Below are positions 19,963-29,615 of a stretch of 64,000 bases of DNA, piece after piece. Positions within the stretch are counted from its first letter, which is position 1. Each line of letters starts with the position of its first letter. This DNA comes from Porphyra umbilicalis (Eukaryota > Rhodophyta > Bangiophyceae > Bangiales > Bangiaceae). Made by a program: the position numbers and the translations under genes. The stretch spans positions 186,001 through 250,000 of the forward strand of contig KV918804.1 in assembly GCA_002049455.2 (NCBI GenBank), read 5' to 3'. Under the pieces are notes generated by a model. It did not search any database. It worked only from the letters and a program-made list of their open reading frames with translations, and was not told where the DNA came from.

Positions 19963-22068
19963 TCAATCTATCCTGTCATGGTCGCGCTCCCCCCGGGCGT
20001 GCTCGCCCCCGGCGTTGTCGACCCCAGCGTGCTCGCCCCCGGCCGCGCTGTCAGGTGGGCATGTAGGCGGTACACAGGGAGCGGGGATCGGTCGCTGCCC
20101 CAGTCCCGGCACCCGCGCACCACTGCCACGAGCCGCAGTGCCACTAATATCGCCAGGCGTCAACTCCTCACCCCTGACCGTAGCCCATTGGGGTGTACCG
20201 CCCACCACACCGCCGCCAGCGCCTCCGCTTCCGGCCCCAGAGAGAGCGCTACCGCCTACCGCGCGGCCGGCAGTGCTGCCCTGCGCGGGGCCACCGCCGC
20301 TGCTTGTCCCGGCTGGCAGAGACTGTGGACGAGTCGAAGCTGGCATGACAACCGTCGTGTGGAGGTATGATGACGGCACAGCCGGCAGCGACGGCCGCAA
20401 TACTCGCCGACCGAGCGCCCGGCACTGCCGTAAGTTGCGCATCAGGAACACGCGGCGCCGTCCAGACGCCGGCCTCTCCACAGGCGCAGCTGCAGCACCT
20501 TCGACGACAGCCACCAAGTCCGCAGGCGCGTCCCCTCCGCCAGATGGTCCGCCTTGTGGTGCGTCGGGCGCATTCCCGTCAGCGGGACTCGGAACCCTGT
20601 CGCCAGCGGACTTTGCACCGGTTGCACCCCCCTGCCCATCACCCGGCGTTGCAGCGGCCGCCGGACAGCTGCTCGTGGCACCAGGAGCGACAGAGTCCGG
20701 AGCGCCAAAGAGGCCGAGAGCGGACCGCGGGACTCGGCGAGGTAGGTCACGGACAGCGAGCCGCTCGCCCCGACTGAGCACCCGCCGCTGCTGCCGGCCG
20801 ACGACCGTCACCCATGAGTCGGTGGGTAGCACCGAGGCCACGCGCCACACCCGGCAAAATATGGTCTCTGTCTCATTGCGGCGGATCCCAGTCACGTCGA
20901 AGCCCGGGCAATCCATGCCTAGGCCGGGGTCCCCGTCGAGGGCGGCCTCAACGGCGCTTGAGCGCTCGCTCAAAAAGGTAGACAGCTCCGCGTCGGCCTT
21001 CATCCGCTTCATGTAGACTTCGTCGTTGGCGTTGGCCGAGTGAGCCGGGCAGAAGGCGGCAAAGTACTCATCGTGCCTCGTGCATGGTCCGTTGTTCTCT
21101 GGATGCGACAGGGAAGTAGGAGGGCGGCCGTACAAGCAGCAAAAATGGTAAACGCGCCTGCACGAGTCCACGTAGCACCCGACGGTGGCGCCTTTGGCGA
21201 GGCACACCGTGCACTCCAAACCCCGGCTGCGGTGGTAGGCGGCGATGACATTAGTGAGCTCGTTTGTGTCGGGGTCGTGGAACACTTCTGGCGCCCACAT
21301 TGCGCAGATATGATGCACGTAGATGTTCTTGCGCATGCTACCCTTGGTGAATGGGCCCAGAATTGGTGACGGCAGCGTTCCTCCATTGCGGTTGACCACC
21401 GGGCAAAAGTCGCACGTCGGCCCGTCTCGCTCGTCTGGGGAGGGAGAGTTGCTGGCGCCATCGCGGGCGCCAGCCGAGCTGCCGCCCTTGCTCGGCCTCA
21501 GTTTGCTGATGCCAGCGCGCGCCGAGCCGCCCACCCTCGCGGGTGCTTTCTCGTTCTTTTTCCTGCTGTGGCCACCTGCGAGGCCGCCACCCACCGAGAC
21601 GGCGCGGGCCAAGGCACTGGCACTTGCGCCCGCCACGTCACCGACCGACGCGCCGCCGACAGCCTTGGCCCTGCCTTTCCCCTTGCCCTCGTACGTCGGC
21701 TTAACTGGAACAAATATCGCTCTCCGGATGCGGCGCGCATCAGCTGCAACGAAACGAGCCCATCGCGCAGCTTCACGGTCAGCCCGCCGCCGCGTTGCCC
21801 GAGTCGACGGGTACTCGAGACCAGGTTGTCTTGGTTGGCTGCCAGCCAATGCTGCCGGCCTTTGCTCGGTGCCCGGTGACGAAGGCGGAGAAGGGGTCTG
21901 CTCTTGAGGGGACGTAGACCCCGGCTCGGCGGGCCCGATGGCCCTCACAGGTGAGGACGGTGGCGTGATGAGAGATATAATCGGAATGCCATTGTTGTCA
22001 GGGGGTAGTGGAGGCGCGAGAGGGGGTGGGGCTGACGCAGGAGGCGACGGGGGCGGTGAGTAGCTCAT
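19963..22068 (-). CDS. Extended PHD (ePHD) finger protein, probable chromatin reader
   Basis: Intronless, 701 residues, ATG at 22,068. After ~215 residues of Ser/Pro-rich and basic sequence (including KGKGRAK and RKKNEKAPARV, plausible nuclear signals) comes an ePHD module at about residues 219-343. It starts CDFCPVVNRNGG, then VHHICAMWAPEV, the NV-containing linker, CTVCLAKGATVGC, CRRVYHFCC, and ends CTRH...FCPAHS. This is the C2HC-plus-PHD arrangement seen in PHF6, BRPF/JADE and plant ePHD proteins. Such modules bind nucleosomes, histone tails or DNA, so a nuclear chromatin role is likely. After ~150 further residues with some order (VWRVASVLPTDSWVTVVGRQ), the C-terminal ~200 residues are Gly/Ala/Pro-rich. 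Orthology to a named protein cannot be set by eye. It lies between the two Cys/His-family genes, all on the minus strand. Confidence 0.85.
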   Translation of the reverse strand: MSYSPPPSPPASAPPPLAPPLPPDNNGIPIISLITPPSSPVRAIGPAEPGSTSPQEQTPSPPSSPGTEQRPAALAGSQPRQPGLEYPSTRATRRRADREAARWARFVAADARRIRRAIFVPVKPTYEGKGKGRAKAVGGASVGDVAGASASALARAVSVGGGLAGGHSRKKNEKAPARVGGSARAGISKLRPSKGGSSAGARDGASNSPSPDERDGPTCDFCPVVNRNGGTLPSPILGPFTKGSMRKNIYVHHICAMWAPEVFHDPDTNELTNVIAAYHRSRGLECTVCLAKGATVGCYVDSCRRVYHFCCLYGRPPTSLSHPENNGPCTRHDEYFAAFCPAHSANANDEVYMKRMKADAELSTFLSERSSAVEAALDGDPGLGMDCPGFDVTGIRRNETETIFCRVWRVASVLPTDSWVTVVGRQQRRVLSRGERLAVRDLPRRVPRSALGLFGAPDSVAPGATSSCPAAAATPGDGQGGATGAKSAGDRVPSPADGNAPDAPQGGPSGGGDAPADLVAVVEGAAAAPVERPASGRRRVFLMRNLRQCRALGRRVLRPSLPAVPSSYLHTTVVMPASTRPQSLPAGTSSGGGPAQGSTAGRAVGGSALSGAGSGGAGGGVVGGTPQWATVRGEELTPGDISGTAARGSGARVPGLGQRPIPAPCVPPTCPPDSAAGGEHAGVDNAGGEHARGERDHDRID

Positions 22069-24007
22069 GCCGGAGTATGCTCATGGGGTACCCCCGCGAA
22101 CATGGAAGTGACTCCTGTCGCAGCGGCTTTGCGTGTGCGACGACACAGCGCCAAGTCAGAGTCATATGCCTTTGGGAGAGTGCAGAGCACAACGCCACAC
22201 GCGGCGCCGGCGAAGGGCACCCACGGCCGTTTACACTTGCGGGTAGAAGTTGATCTGAGGCGGTCGCAAAGCGGGCACCCACGCCGCAGTCGTCCCAATG
22301 CCTTTGGCCCCCGGATACAGCCCATTGCGGTATCGAAGCCCGGCCCTTGGCGCATCTTGTGCGCCTAGAACTGCATTCCAGCCGCACTGCCTTCGTATCG
22401 AGGTCTGAACCTGCACATGTTCGGCTTGTGTGGCCACGGGTTGCCCTCCATGGTGACTCGATTGTGTCTGAGGGGCAGTGGACGCAATCCAACGGTAAAA
22501 CTGTGCTGCACAGGTCGCGGTGCGCGTCCAATACTCGAGGCTGGAAGACGAGGCCCCCGCTACCTGGTGGCTGTGGGAGGAGCCAGAGGCAATCTGGTGG
22601 CTTTGAAAAGGCTCGGACCCCTGCGACCCCCTCGCGCTGTGGAGGAGATGATGCCGCACGGACAGAGGCCAGTGGGGAGTGGGCTGGGTCCTCGAGCGGT
22701 TGCTTGAGCAACTGCCAACACCTTGAGCATGTTTCCCACACGTAGTGCCCGCTGGCACTCTGTAGCCAGAACCCATGCACCCACACTGCGACAATTGTGC
22801 TACAGTGGCGGACAGCCTGGGACCGCCGCGGGGGCAGCGAGCTGCGGGCCCCAGGGGCCAGGCCGGGGGAAGGGAGCAGGGGCCACCGCGAACAGTGCCG
22901 GTCTGCGGGGGAGAGCAATGGACGAACGCTCGTTCCGTAGATGGTGGGCAGCAATCTCGCCCGACAGCGGCGGTTCTGAGAAAAGGTGGCCTGCGTCAGG
23001 CGTGTTCTACGGTGGGCTCAACGCCAACGGGTCATGAGTTCTGAGCGAGGCGGCCCAGGCACATGATTTCGAGCTCTGCTGAATTCAGAACCATGAGCCC
23101 GCTGCACTGACAGATTTCGTGCCGGTGGTGCCTCACGGAATAGCACGTGGTGATCCCTTCGTCTCGCGTCCGCCTCGTCGACCCTGTGGCGTCTTGTCGC
23201 TGCCAAGTCCCGAATCGACTTGGTGGGAGCGCAAAGCAACAGCTGCTCACTCGGATCCGCCACCCCGCCCCACGCCCCCCTTTGTTCGCCAGTAGCCTTG
23301 GCTGGCGGCCACCGTGGCGTGCGGACGGGTCCGGCCGCCGGTCACCGGCCAGCCATGCCACCGCCTGCTCGCGTCCACCTGCCGGCGTGGAGGTGTCCCA
23401 TGTGCGCGTTGCGCACGCCGCTTTAGTTGCTGGGCGCGGTGTTGTGGGAGTCCGCGTGGCATCGACCCCTCCCCCTACCCCCCCCCATCCCTCCCCCCCT
23501 TGCTGCGCCGTGTGGCCGGTGCGGCAGAAAAATTGCCGGCCGCTGAGTCCTCTCGGGGCCGACACTGCTGGCGCTGACGCCAAGGGCATGGCGGCCGCCG
23601 TCCCCTACTGCCACGGGCCGACCGGCGCCATTCCGCTATCGTTGGCAACGCCGACGCGGTCGCCGACGTCGCGTGTGCCTTCGTCACTCTCTTCCGCCCT
23701 CGCCGGTCGGCCTGCTCGACGAGGCCGCCGTCTCGGCGCTCCCGCACCGTGCCTGTCTCGCCACCTCGCGGTATGATAAACATGGGATTTCTTGACCACG
23801 AGGGAGCACGCGTGCGCGGGTGGATGTGTCCAATCCCCCTGCCCCCTCAAACCCCCTACAATGCAAGACTACGCTCCGCGCCTTACAAACGGCGCCTATC
23901 CACCGACTCCAACTGCGTCGCTGCCGCTACGTTCCACGCCTCTCGTTGGCCACGCACACCGGTCAGGTCTGTACCCCTGCCCCCAACCCCAGACCCGCGT
24001 GCCTTGC
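22069..24007. other. Intergenic, no gene recognised
   Basis: Open frames occur on both strands (for example 21,998-22,954 minus and 23,147-23,776 plus), but they overlap one another and show no domain, repeat or consistent codon pattern. The stretch should hold the promoter of the ePHD gene. A C-rich tract lies at 23,465-23,500. Confidence 0.4.
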
Positions 24008-25603
24008 TTAGAGGCTCCCATGCGGAAAAACTCCCGGCGCAGCGACACCTGTGAGCATTTCACCAACAGCCGTTGCAGCAGCTGCGGACAGAGGGCCTGC
24101 TGCCGATGGCCGTGGAGGATCCGACGCGGCTCCACCACGTCCAGTCGCAACCGAACAGACGGACGCTGCTGCTGCCACAGGGTGGGCAGCCATTGCGGCC
24201 GCACTCGGTGGCCCCGATGCAGCTGATGCGCCTTCACCCGCTGCAGCCTGTGCGACCGCAGCGGCACCGTCACCCAGCGCCTCTGCCACGCCGGCCAAAC
24301 CGACGCCCGATGCAGCAGCGGAAGTTGCCACCTGCTTTGCCACCATCTGCTCCACTGCGTACGCCATGCTTGGAAGAGTGGCGGAGCGCAGAGCATCGGG
24401 CATGGCCGAGCACAACCACTCGGCGACCTGCGCGGCGCACATGGTCCCGGACGTGAGCATGTACCCGCGCACCTGCTTGTTCGTGGCCCCCCGCACGATG
24501 AGACCCGCCATATCTAGATCCACCTCCGCCATCGGGCACTGGAAGAGCTCCATAGCAGCACCGTGCGCAACTTGCAGCGGAGGTGTACCGCCAAACCGCG
24601 GGGAGAAGAAAACCGGCAGGTGGTCCTCGAAGCGATGGCGCGTTGCCAGCGGCCACCCGCGCGTTCTCGCCTCTGCCTTTCGTAGAGCGGCGTCTGTGTC
24701 CACATCGATGGTTTCCCCAATGCTGGCCTTTCCCGCTTTGCCCTTGGTTCCTCTGCTCTTCGTCGCGGAGGCCTCTGTCGGGGACCGCCGCTGCCCTTTC
24801 ACCACCGCGGAAGCGTACCGGTCCGTGCGGCTCTGTCGCCGCGCGCGGTGCGCCCGCATCCCGTCCACCTTCTTGAAGCCACTACGAGCGCGCCCCTTCC
24901 CCTTGCCGCTCGCGCCAGGACCCACCGGCCTTTTCTCGCCGTCATTGCTCGAAGTGGTCAGATCGTCCACCTCGTGGTCTCGGTCCGAGGCGGGGGGGGT
25001 CGCGTCGTCCATGCTGCTCTCCACGGCCGACGCGGCCAGGTGGCCCGCAGCGACGGCTCCTAAGTGCGCGTTCTTGTACAGCGTCTTGAAGCCGACCTTG
25101 TTCTCCTTTTGAAGCACTGCCGCTTCGCTGCCGAGCTCCTCCATGATTCGCACCGTCTCGTCGATGTCGAGACACTCGGCGTTTGTGTTGGCGCGGAGGC
25201 GCGACGTTGCCACCCGCCGCTGGTGGGCGTCATGAGCGGCTGCGGTGGACACGTTCAGCGAGTTGTCCACCATGCTGCGGATGGACTCCTCCGTCATAAG
25301 TGTACAGACAAAGTCGTTTTTGCAAAGCGGCTGCGTCGTCTGCTTGCGCACCAGCCGGCCCTTGTTGTTGAACTTCCACCGGTTGGTGGTGAGTGCCTGC
25401 GTACCGTACAGGTGACCCGTGATGCCGCACGTATTGCATTTCTGCTTGTGCACACAGCCCGCACTCACACACTGCCCGGCCTCAAAAAACGGGTGGTCCT
25501 CTCGCAGGCTCCGGCGGCACTGCGTCTGCTTGAGGGGGCACGCGCGGGCATTGTGTGCGGGGCCGTCCGGCGGGCTCACATAATGACAAATGCTGCATTT
25601 CAT
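24008..25603 (-). CDS. Long member of the unrecognised Cys/His-rich family
   Basis: Intronless, 531 residues, beginning directly with the zinc-type module (MKCSICHYVSPPDG, ATG at 25,603). Residues 1-120 carry CX2C, HX4CP, a lone Cys, HPFF, C...CVH, CX2CGITGH and DFVCTLMTEESIRSM, matching the 122-residue relative at 17,939-18,307. Next comes a helical stretch (about 120-200) with acidic and Leu/Ala positions. A basic segment (KGKGRARSGFKKVDGMRAHR) suggests DNA or RNA contact or nuclear location. Then follows an ordered part (LPVFFSPRFGG, MAGLIVRGATNKQVRGYMLT) and an Ala-rich tail. No known family is recognised. A zinc-dependent nucleic-acid-binding protein, possibly encoded by or derived from a mobile element, is the most I would infer. 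Confidence 0.7.
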   Translation of the reverse strand: MKCSICHYVSPPDGPAHNARACPLKQTQCRRSLREDHPFFEAGQCVSAGCVHKQKCNTCGITGHLYGTQALTTNRWKFNNKGRLVRKQTTQPLCKNDFVCTLMTEESIRSMVDNSLNVSTAAAHDAHQRRVATSRLRANTNAECLDIDETVRIMEELGSEAAVLQKENKVGFKTLYKNAHLGAVAAGHLAASAVESSMDDATPPASDRDHEVDDLTTSSNDGEKRPVGPGASGKGKGRARSGFKKVDGMRAHRARRQSRTDRYASAVVKGQRRSPTEASATKSRGTKGKAGKASIGETIDVDTDAALRKAEARTRGWPLATRHRFEDHLPVFFSPRFGGTPPLQVAHGAAMELFQCPMAEVDLDMAGLIVRGATNKQVRGYMLTSGTMCAAQVAEWLCSAMPDALRSATLPSMAYAVEQMVAKQVATSAAASGVGLAGVAEALGDGAAAVAQAAAGEGASAASGPPSAAAMAAHPVAAAASVCSVATGRGGAASDPPRPSAAGPLSAAAATAVGEMLTGVAAPGVFPHGSL

Positions 25604-26335
25604 ACCGCGTTGCAGGACGTAAGAGCGTCCTGCGCCGTTCCGTCCTGCTTGATGCGTCGAAGCAGCTCAGCGTGCCACCGCACGGCCCAGAGCCCCGTAC
25701 CACCGCCACCGCTCGCGAAAACTGGACGACCCCGCCGCACCACGACGACACGACGACCTCCTCCCCGCCCCAACGCCACCGCCCCGCGCCGCCACGATCG
25801 TTCACGCCGTCCACTTCCGTGCAGCCGGACACCCCGACGCCACAGCCCGCACCGACAGTGGCAGTGACGATCCTCTGGTAGTCTCCGTCGTCGAGTCCGT
25901 CCTAATGCTCTTGACGACAACGACGGTCCCTACGTCGACACTGTGACAGGGATACTGGGGAATGCACTGTTCGGCCCCAGCGACGGTCATTGTTGGGTCT
26001 CATCACTGCGCCACAGTCTCGGGTCTGCGTGCCCGTTGGGGCATTGTTGCTTGTTGGACAAAACAGTCGCGCATGGCGACCGCAGGCTCGGCGGCATCAT
26101 CTCGGAGAGGTAAAGCGTACAACCGCGGAGCGACTGCGAATGTCTTCATCCCGCGGACCAGCTTTTTCATTGGCCAGCAGCAAACTCGAGCCCAATCTGA
26201 CCCACAATCGAGACTTATCGGTCCACAATGGTATTGGCAAACCACTGGCGCATCAGGCTGGCCATTTTCCAGAAAACCACCATACCCTCTTCTTGACTTG
26301 GTCAGAGAAGAACACCCCCTACGGATTCCGCAGGG
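25604..26335. other. Gap containing a dispersed repeat
   Basis: The first 300 bp are GC-rich and should contain the promoter of the minus-strand Cys/His gene. From about 26,200 the sequence is partly the reverse complement of 10,990-11,070, so it belongs to a dispersed repeat. The hAT element that follows inserted next to or inside this repeat. Confidence 0.45.
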
Positions 26336-26343
26336 GTTACGAC

Positions 26344-26902
26344 TAGGGTTGTTATGTGAGCCCCTATTTTGGGGGCGCTGTGCGTATTAGCGCCCTATGA
26401 GCGCCTTAACAGCACCTACCAGCGCCCCCAGCGCCCTAAGCGCCCTCAGTAGCCCCCCATCAAATACAGCTGTAGCCCACCATGCTTTTCCAGATCGAGC
26501 AGTCGATTTCTTGTGAATAACCAGATTCAAGGAGACTTGACCTCATCTGGTCTTTCCGAAGCAGCCAACGGAGCGAGTCAAGAGGGGGGCGTATCCGCGG
26601 TGGGGATAACAGGTCATCTGGGTGCAGTTTGACCACGCCTTGCAACATCGCCTCGACAGCGTTGTTGCAAGGCGTGTTCAAAGTGCACCCCCCCCCCCAG
26701 ATGACCTGTTTTGCATTGCTCGCCCTGCGAAGGCAGCATTCCGGATCGAGGCAAGCTATTGGTCAATCCTAAAACTGTTAACTAGCACCCTAATATCGCC
26801 CAGCAGGTGGGGGGCGCTGGGCGTAAAAGCGCCCAAATCGCGCCCTATTAGCGCCCTATCTGGGCCCCTTATGAGCGCCCCAAGGCTCACATAACAACCC
26901 TA
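26344..26902. mobile_element. Non-autonomous hAT transposon (559 bp)
   Basis: The ends are inverted repeats of TAGGGTTGTTATGTGAGCC (19 bp, perfect). Both sides carry the same 8-bp duplication GTTACGAC (26,336-26,343 and 26,903-26,910), the target-site length of hAT elements; the TAGGG terminus also fits. Both subterminal zones are packed with GCGCCC/AGCGCCCTA motifs, about five on each side, the usual arrangement of hAT transposase-binding repeats. There is no coding capacity, so it depends on a transposase encoded elsewhere. The perfect target duplication and ends suggest a fairly recent insertion. The centre holds a hairpin (separate entry). Confidence 0.93.
26607..26713. repeat. Long inverted repeat inside the hAT element
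   Basis: The outer arms AACAGGTCATCTGGG and CCCAGATGACCTGTT, then the inner arms ACGCCTTGCAACA and TGTTGCAAGGCGT, pair almost throughout. Two mismatches and a C-run length difference interrupt them, and the loop is about 15 bases. If transcribed it would give a ~48-bp stem. Confidence 0.85.
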
Positions 26903-26910
26903 GTTACGAC

Positions 26911-27437
26911 CCCCGCAGGGAGGCCCCAGAACCATGCACACACATATTTTTTTCTTTCAATTCACCCAAACAGGGAGCGATGAAAGGGCGAATATATGCT
27001 ATATATCCGGCGAAATAATTCAAAAGTCACAATGAGCTTTTCGTCGATAGCACACAAAATTGGTCCCACAAGGGCATCTGGATCGTTTAGCAATACTTTT
27101 CCGCCACATTCTTCTAGTGAACGTAAGTCGAGCTCCTACGCGTGAAGCTCATCTTTTCTGCGCGTACCAGGCTGCAGGACAGCAACCCCCATTCGAATTT
27201 TCGTCCCGCGCTTCATTTGTGCACGCGATACTGGCATGAGCCGTAGGCTGTCGAACATGACGCTGTCGTCAATGTGGAACTCTCTGTGTACCATCATCAT
27301 CAAAGTGACTGGCTTTGTCACCTCTTCTCTAACACGCAGCCTCGGTGATCGTATCCGCTCTTTTCCCACGCTGTCAGTCGTGTCAGCATTTTAGTGTGTT
27401 TCTTTCATGTGGTTACGTCAAGCGCTGACATGGGGGG
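26911..27437. other. AT-richer spacer, no gene recognised
   Basis: This segment is distinctly AT-richer than the flanks (ATATATGCTATATATCC near 26,993). No ORF above about 80 codons shows motifs. Confidence 0.4.
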
Positions 27438-28187
27438 CTATGAACAATTGCAAAAGATTTTAAATAACGTACATGGAGTTTGCTTCGCAGGAATCGGATC
27501 ATCGCTGCCCCCAACCGTGAGGGTAACCAACCAGTGGGGGCCACAGCCGTCGCGGCGCGGGCGCTCCGCCGACGACAGCGACGCGGCCGTCGCCACGCGC
27601 CACGCTGCGTCGCTACTCGAGCGGCGGCTGGGGCCGGCCGAGGCGGGGGCTAGGGGCGCGACCGCCGCGTCGCGGTGGCGGCGGCGGAGGGCGGCGGCGC
27701 TGCGGCCGAAGCGCAGCAAGCGCTGCCGCGACGCGCAGCCGCCGCCCGTGCCGCCGGCCGACGCGCAACTGCCGGAGCCGCCCGGCCCGTTGCCCTTGCA
27801 CCGGTCCCCACCGTTTGGCGGGGAGGCGCCCCCCGCTGCCACCTCCGCGGCCGTCGCGGGGTCCCGCGGACCCCCGGCGGCATCCCACCGGCCTCCGATG
27901 CCCGCCGCGGCGGTGGTGCTTCGCGTCCGCGGTGGTGGCGACGGCGCTGACGGCCGCCGCTCCGACGGGCGGCCGTCGGCAGCCGAAAACGCGGGCGCGC
28001 CGGTCGTCCACAGCGTCGGCGCCACGGCTGGCGCGGAAGGGGGGGGCGGCAGGCGCGCCAAAAGCAGCCTATACTCGCTCGTCCGAATCGCCCAAATTGC
28101 CACCTCGAGCACAGAGTGGTCGCCGGCGTCGAGCCACAGCGGGTCCACACTCTGTGGAGGGCCTAGGGGATGTTTATGTAGGTCCAC
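27438..28187 (-). CDS. Doubtful GC-rich ORF, possible gene fragment
   Basis: This minus-strand frame of about 249 codons begins near DPLWLDAGDHSVLEVAIWAI and RTSEYRLLLARLPPPP, which read as ordered protein with GC-ending codons. It then becomes Ala/Gly/Ser/Arg-rich. It opens with GTG, so either the start is spliced or this is a remnant. The opposite strand is also open (27,430-28,278, from an ATG, beginning MGGYEQLQKILNN). The GC island is real; which strand codes, if either, is uncertain. No family recognised. Confidence 0.3.
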   Translation of the reverse strand: MDLHKHPLGPPQSVDPLWLDAGDHSVLEVAIWAIRTSEYRLLLARLPPPPSAPAVAPTLWTTGAPAFSAADGRPSERRPSAPSPPPRTRSTTAAAGIGGRWDAAGGPRDPATAAEVAAGGASPPNGGDRCKGNGPGGSGSCASAGGTGGGCASRQRLLRFGRSAAALRRRHRDAAVAPLAPASAGPSRRSSSDAAWRVATAASLSSAERPRRDGCGPHWLVTLTVGGSDDPIPAKQTPCTLFKIFCNCS

Positions 28188-29439
28188 ACGGAAGGCTGGC
28201 CTGAAGACTGGTAGGGTGCAGTGGGGAGGTGGCGGTAGTTCTGGCTGCTGTCACCTTCGGAGGGCAAACAAGATATGAAGCATTTTAACGCTACAAGTGA
28301 TGGTGGGTGGGGCTACAAGAGATCGTGGGGGCTCTCTGGGGGAGTGTCGGGGGGGGGGAGCTGCAGCTTCCAGCTGGGGGGGTAGCTGCTAGTGTCTATT
28401 CTACCATTGTGATAAATTGATCCCCAGGGGATCAAATGATCCCACTTTTACTACCGTGCACTAAGGAAACCGCTGGCCGGAGAGCAATTCTGCCTTCAGA
28501 AATGAGGTCAGCGGTGACGGTTTAGTCGTGGGCCAGCACATGGAGCTTCAACTCTGGGTCCAAACATCTTCAGAGTCGTAATTATGTCAAACTTTTATGC
28601 GCCCAGGAGGAGTACCACAGGGTGGGGAAGAGGCCGCTGCCTGGGCGTGGAAAGTCGCGTCGCCTGCGCCCAGGTATCTCGAAGCACCCGGGAAGACGTT
28701 GGGGAGATGGTAGCACGTCAATGTGGGACTCACTCCGACATCTTTTCGTTTTTTTTGTGGGACAGTCCCCCTTCAGAGGCAAAGAACGCTCGGGCACACA
28801 GGGGGGTCAAAAGTTGCAGAAGAAAGCTCAAAAATGACGAGGTGGTGGCCTTATGGATGATGGGAAGGCGTTTGAAGATATCAGGGGCAAAAAAAGGGAG
28901 GGGAATGGGGGGGGGGGCTGGTCGAATGCCAACTCGTAACATCCCCCACCACCTTTTTTTGGCCCAGTCGGAGTACCTGCTGGTTGAAACTCCGGCAGCC
29001 ACCAGTGCGCCAAGAGCCTTATGAGGGAGTGTACATGGACTCCCTTGATCCTCGCGGTCATTCTCTCACGTAGAGAGCGGCAGTGAAGGACCACGGTGGT
29101 GCCAACAGGGCGCCTTTGTCCAGTCAATGCAAGAAGAAATCGCCGCTGGCTGGCTTTCTGGGGGGGGGGGGGAGGGGAGGACCGACGTTGGGCCTACCAG
29201 AATGGGCTTTCCTTGTTCACTTCTTGCCGAGCCTTTCTTTATCAACCATGCGAAGGGCGTTGTCCCCACGCAGAGCTTGCGCCGATGTTCCAATTCTGCA
29301 TGGTCTGGAGGGGAAACGCGACAGCCCGAGTTTGTAGGCACCGAATCAACCGGTTTCATATGAAGGAACGCTGGGATCGACGATTTCCACATGGGATCAA
29401 ATGATCACATCGTTGAGATCAAATGATCACAGAGCATGG
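28188..29439. other. Gene-free gap
   Basis: No gene is supportable. The motif GATCAAATGATC recurs three times (near 28,432, 29,397 and 29,419), which may reflect the ends of an eroded element. Long G or C runs occur at 28,345-28,385 and 29,160-29,180. Confidence 0.4.
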
Positions 29440-29441
29440 TA

Positions 29442-29613
29442 TTGCTGTCTTCCCAATTTTGGCCGATGTGGTCAAAGTCAAGAAGGGGTCTGGGTCAACT
29501 GCCCATTGGTCAATCAACTTTATCCGGCTGAGTGGATGGCTGAGACGCTGTTTCACACTGTTGATCACCCCTCTTGACATCGACGGGATTGGCCAAAATT
29601 GGGAAGACAGCAA
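29442..29613. repeat. 172-bp MITE with long inverted ends
   Basis: The ends begin TTGCTGTCTTCCCAATTT on one strand and its complement on the other; about 22 bp match perfectly and roughly 45 bp imperfectly. The element is flanked by TA at 29,440-29,441 and 29,614-29,615. It shares the terminal TTGCTG and the TA target with the 344-400 bp MITEs in this window, pointing to one Tc1/mariner-type transposase group. Non-coding. Confidence 0.88.
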
Positions 29614-29615
29614 TA

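Noticed and set aside
19832-21016. A 394-codon plus-strand ORF
   Set aside because: It is antisense to the ePHD gene, with Thr/Arg/Pro-rich shadow composition.
24051-25112. A 353-codon plus-strand ORF
   Set aside because: It is antisense to the long Cys/His-family gene, whose zinc motifs fix the coding strand.
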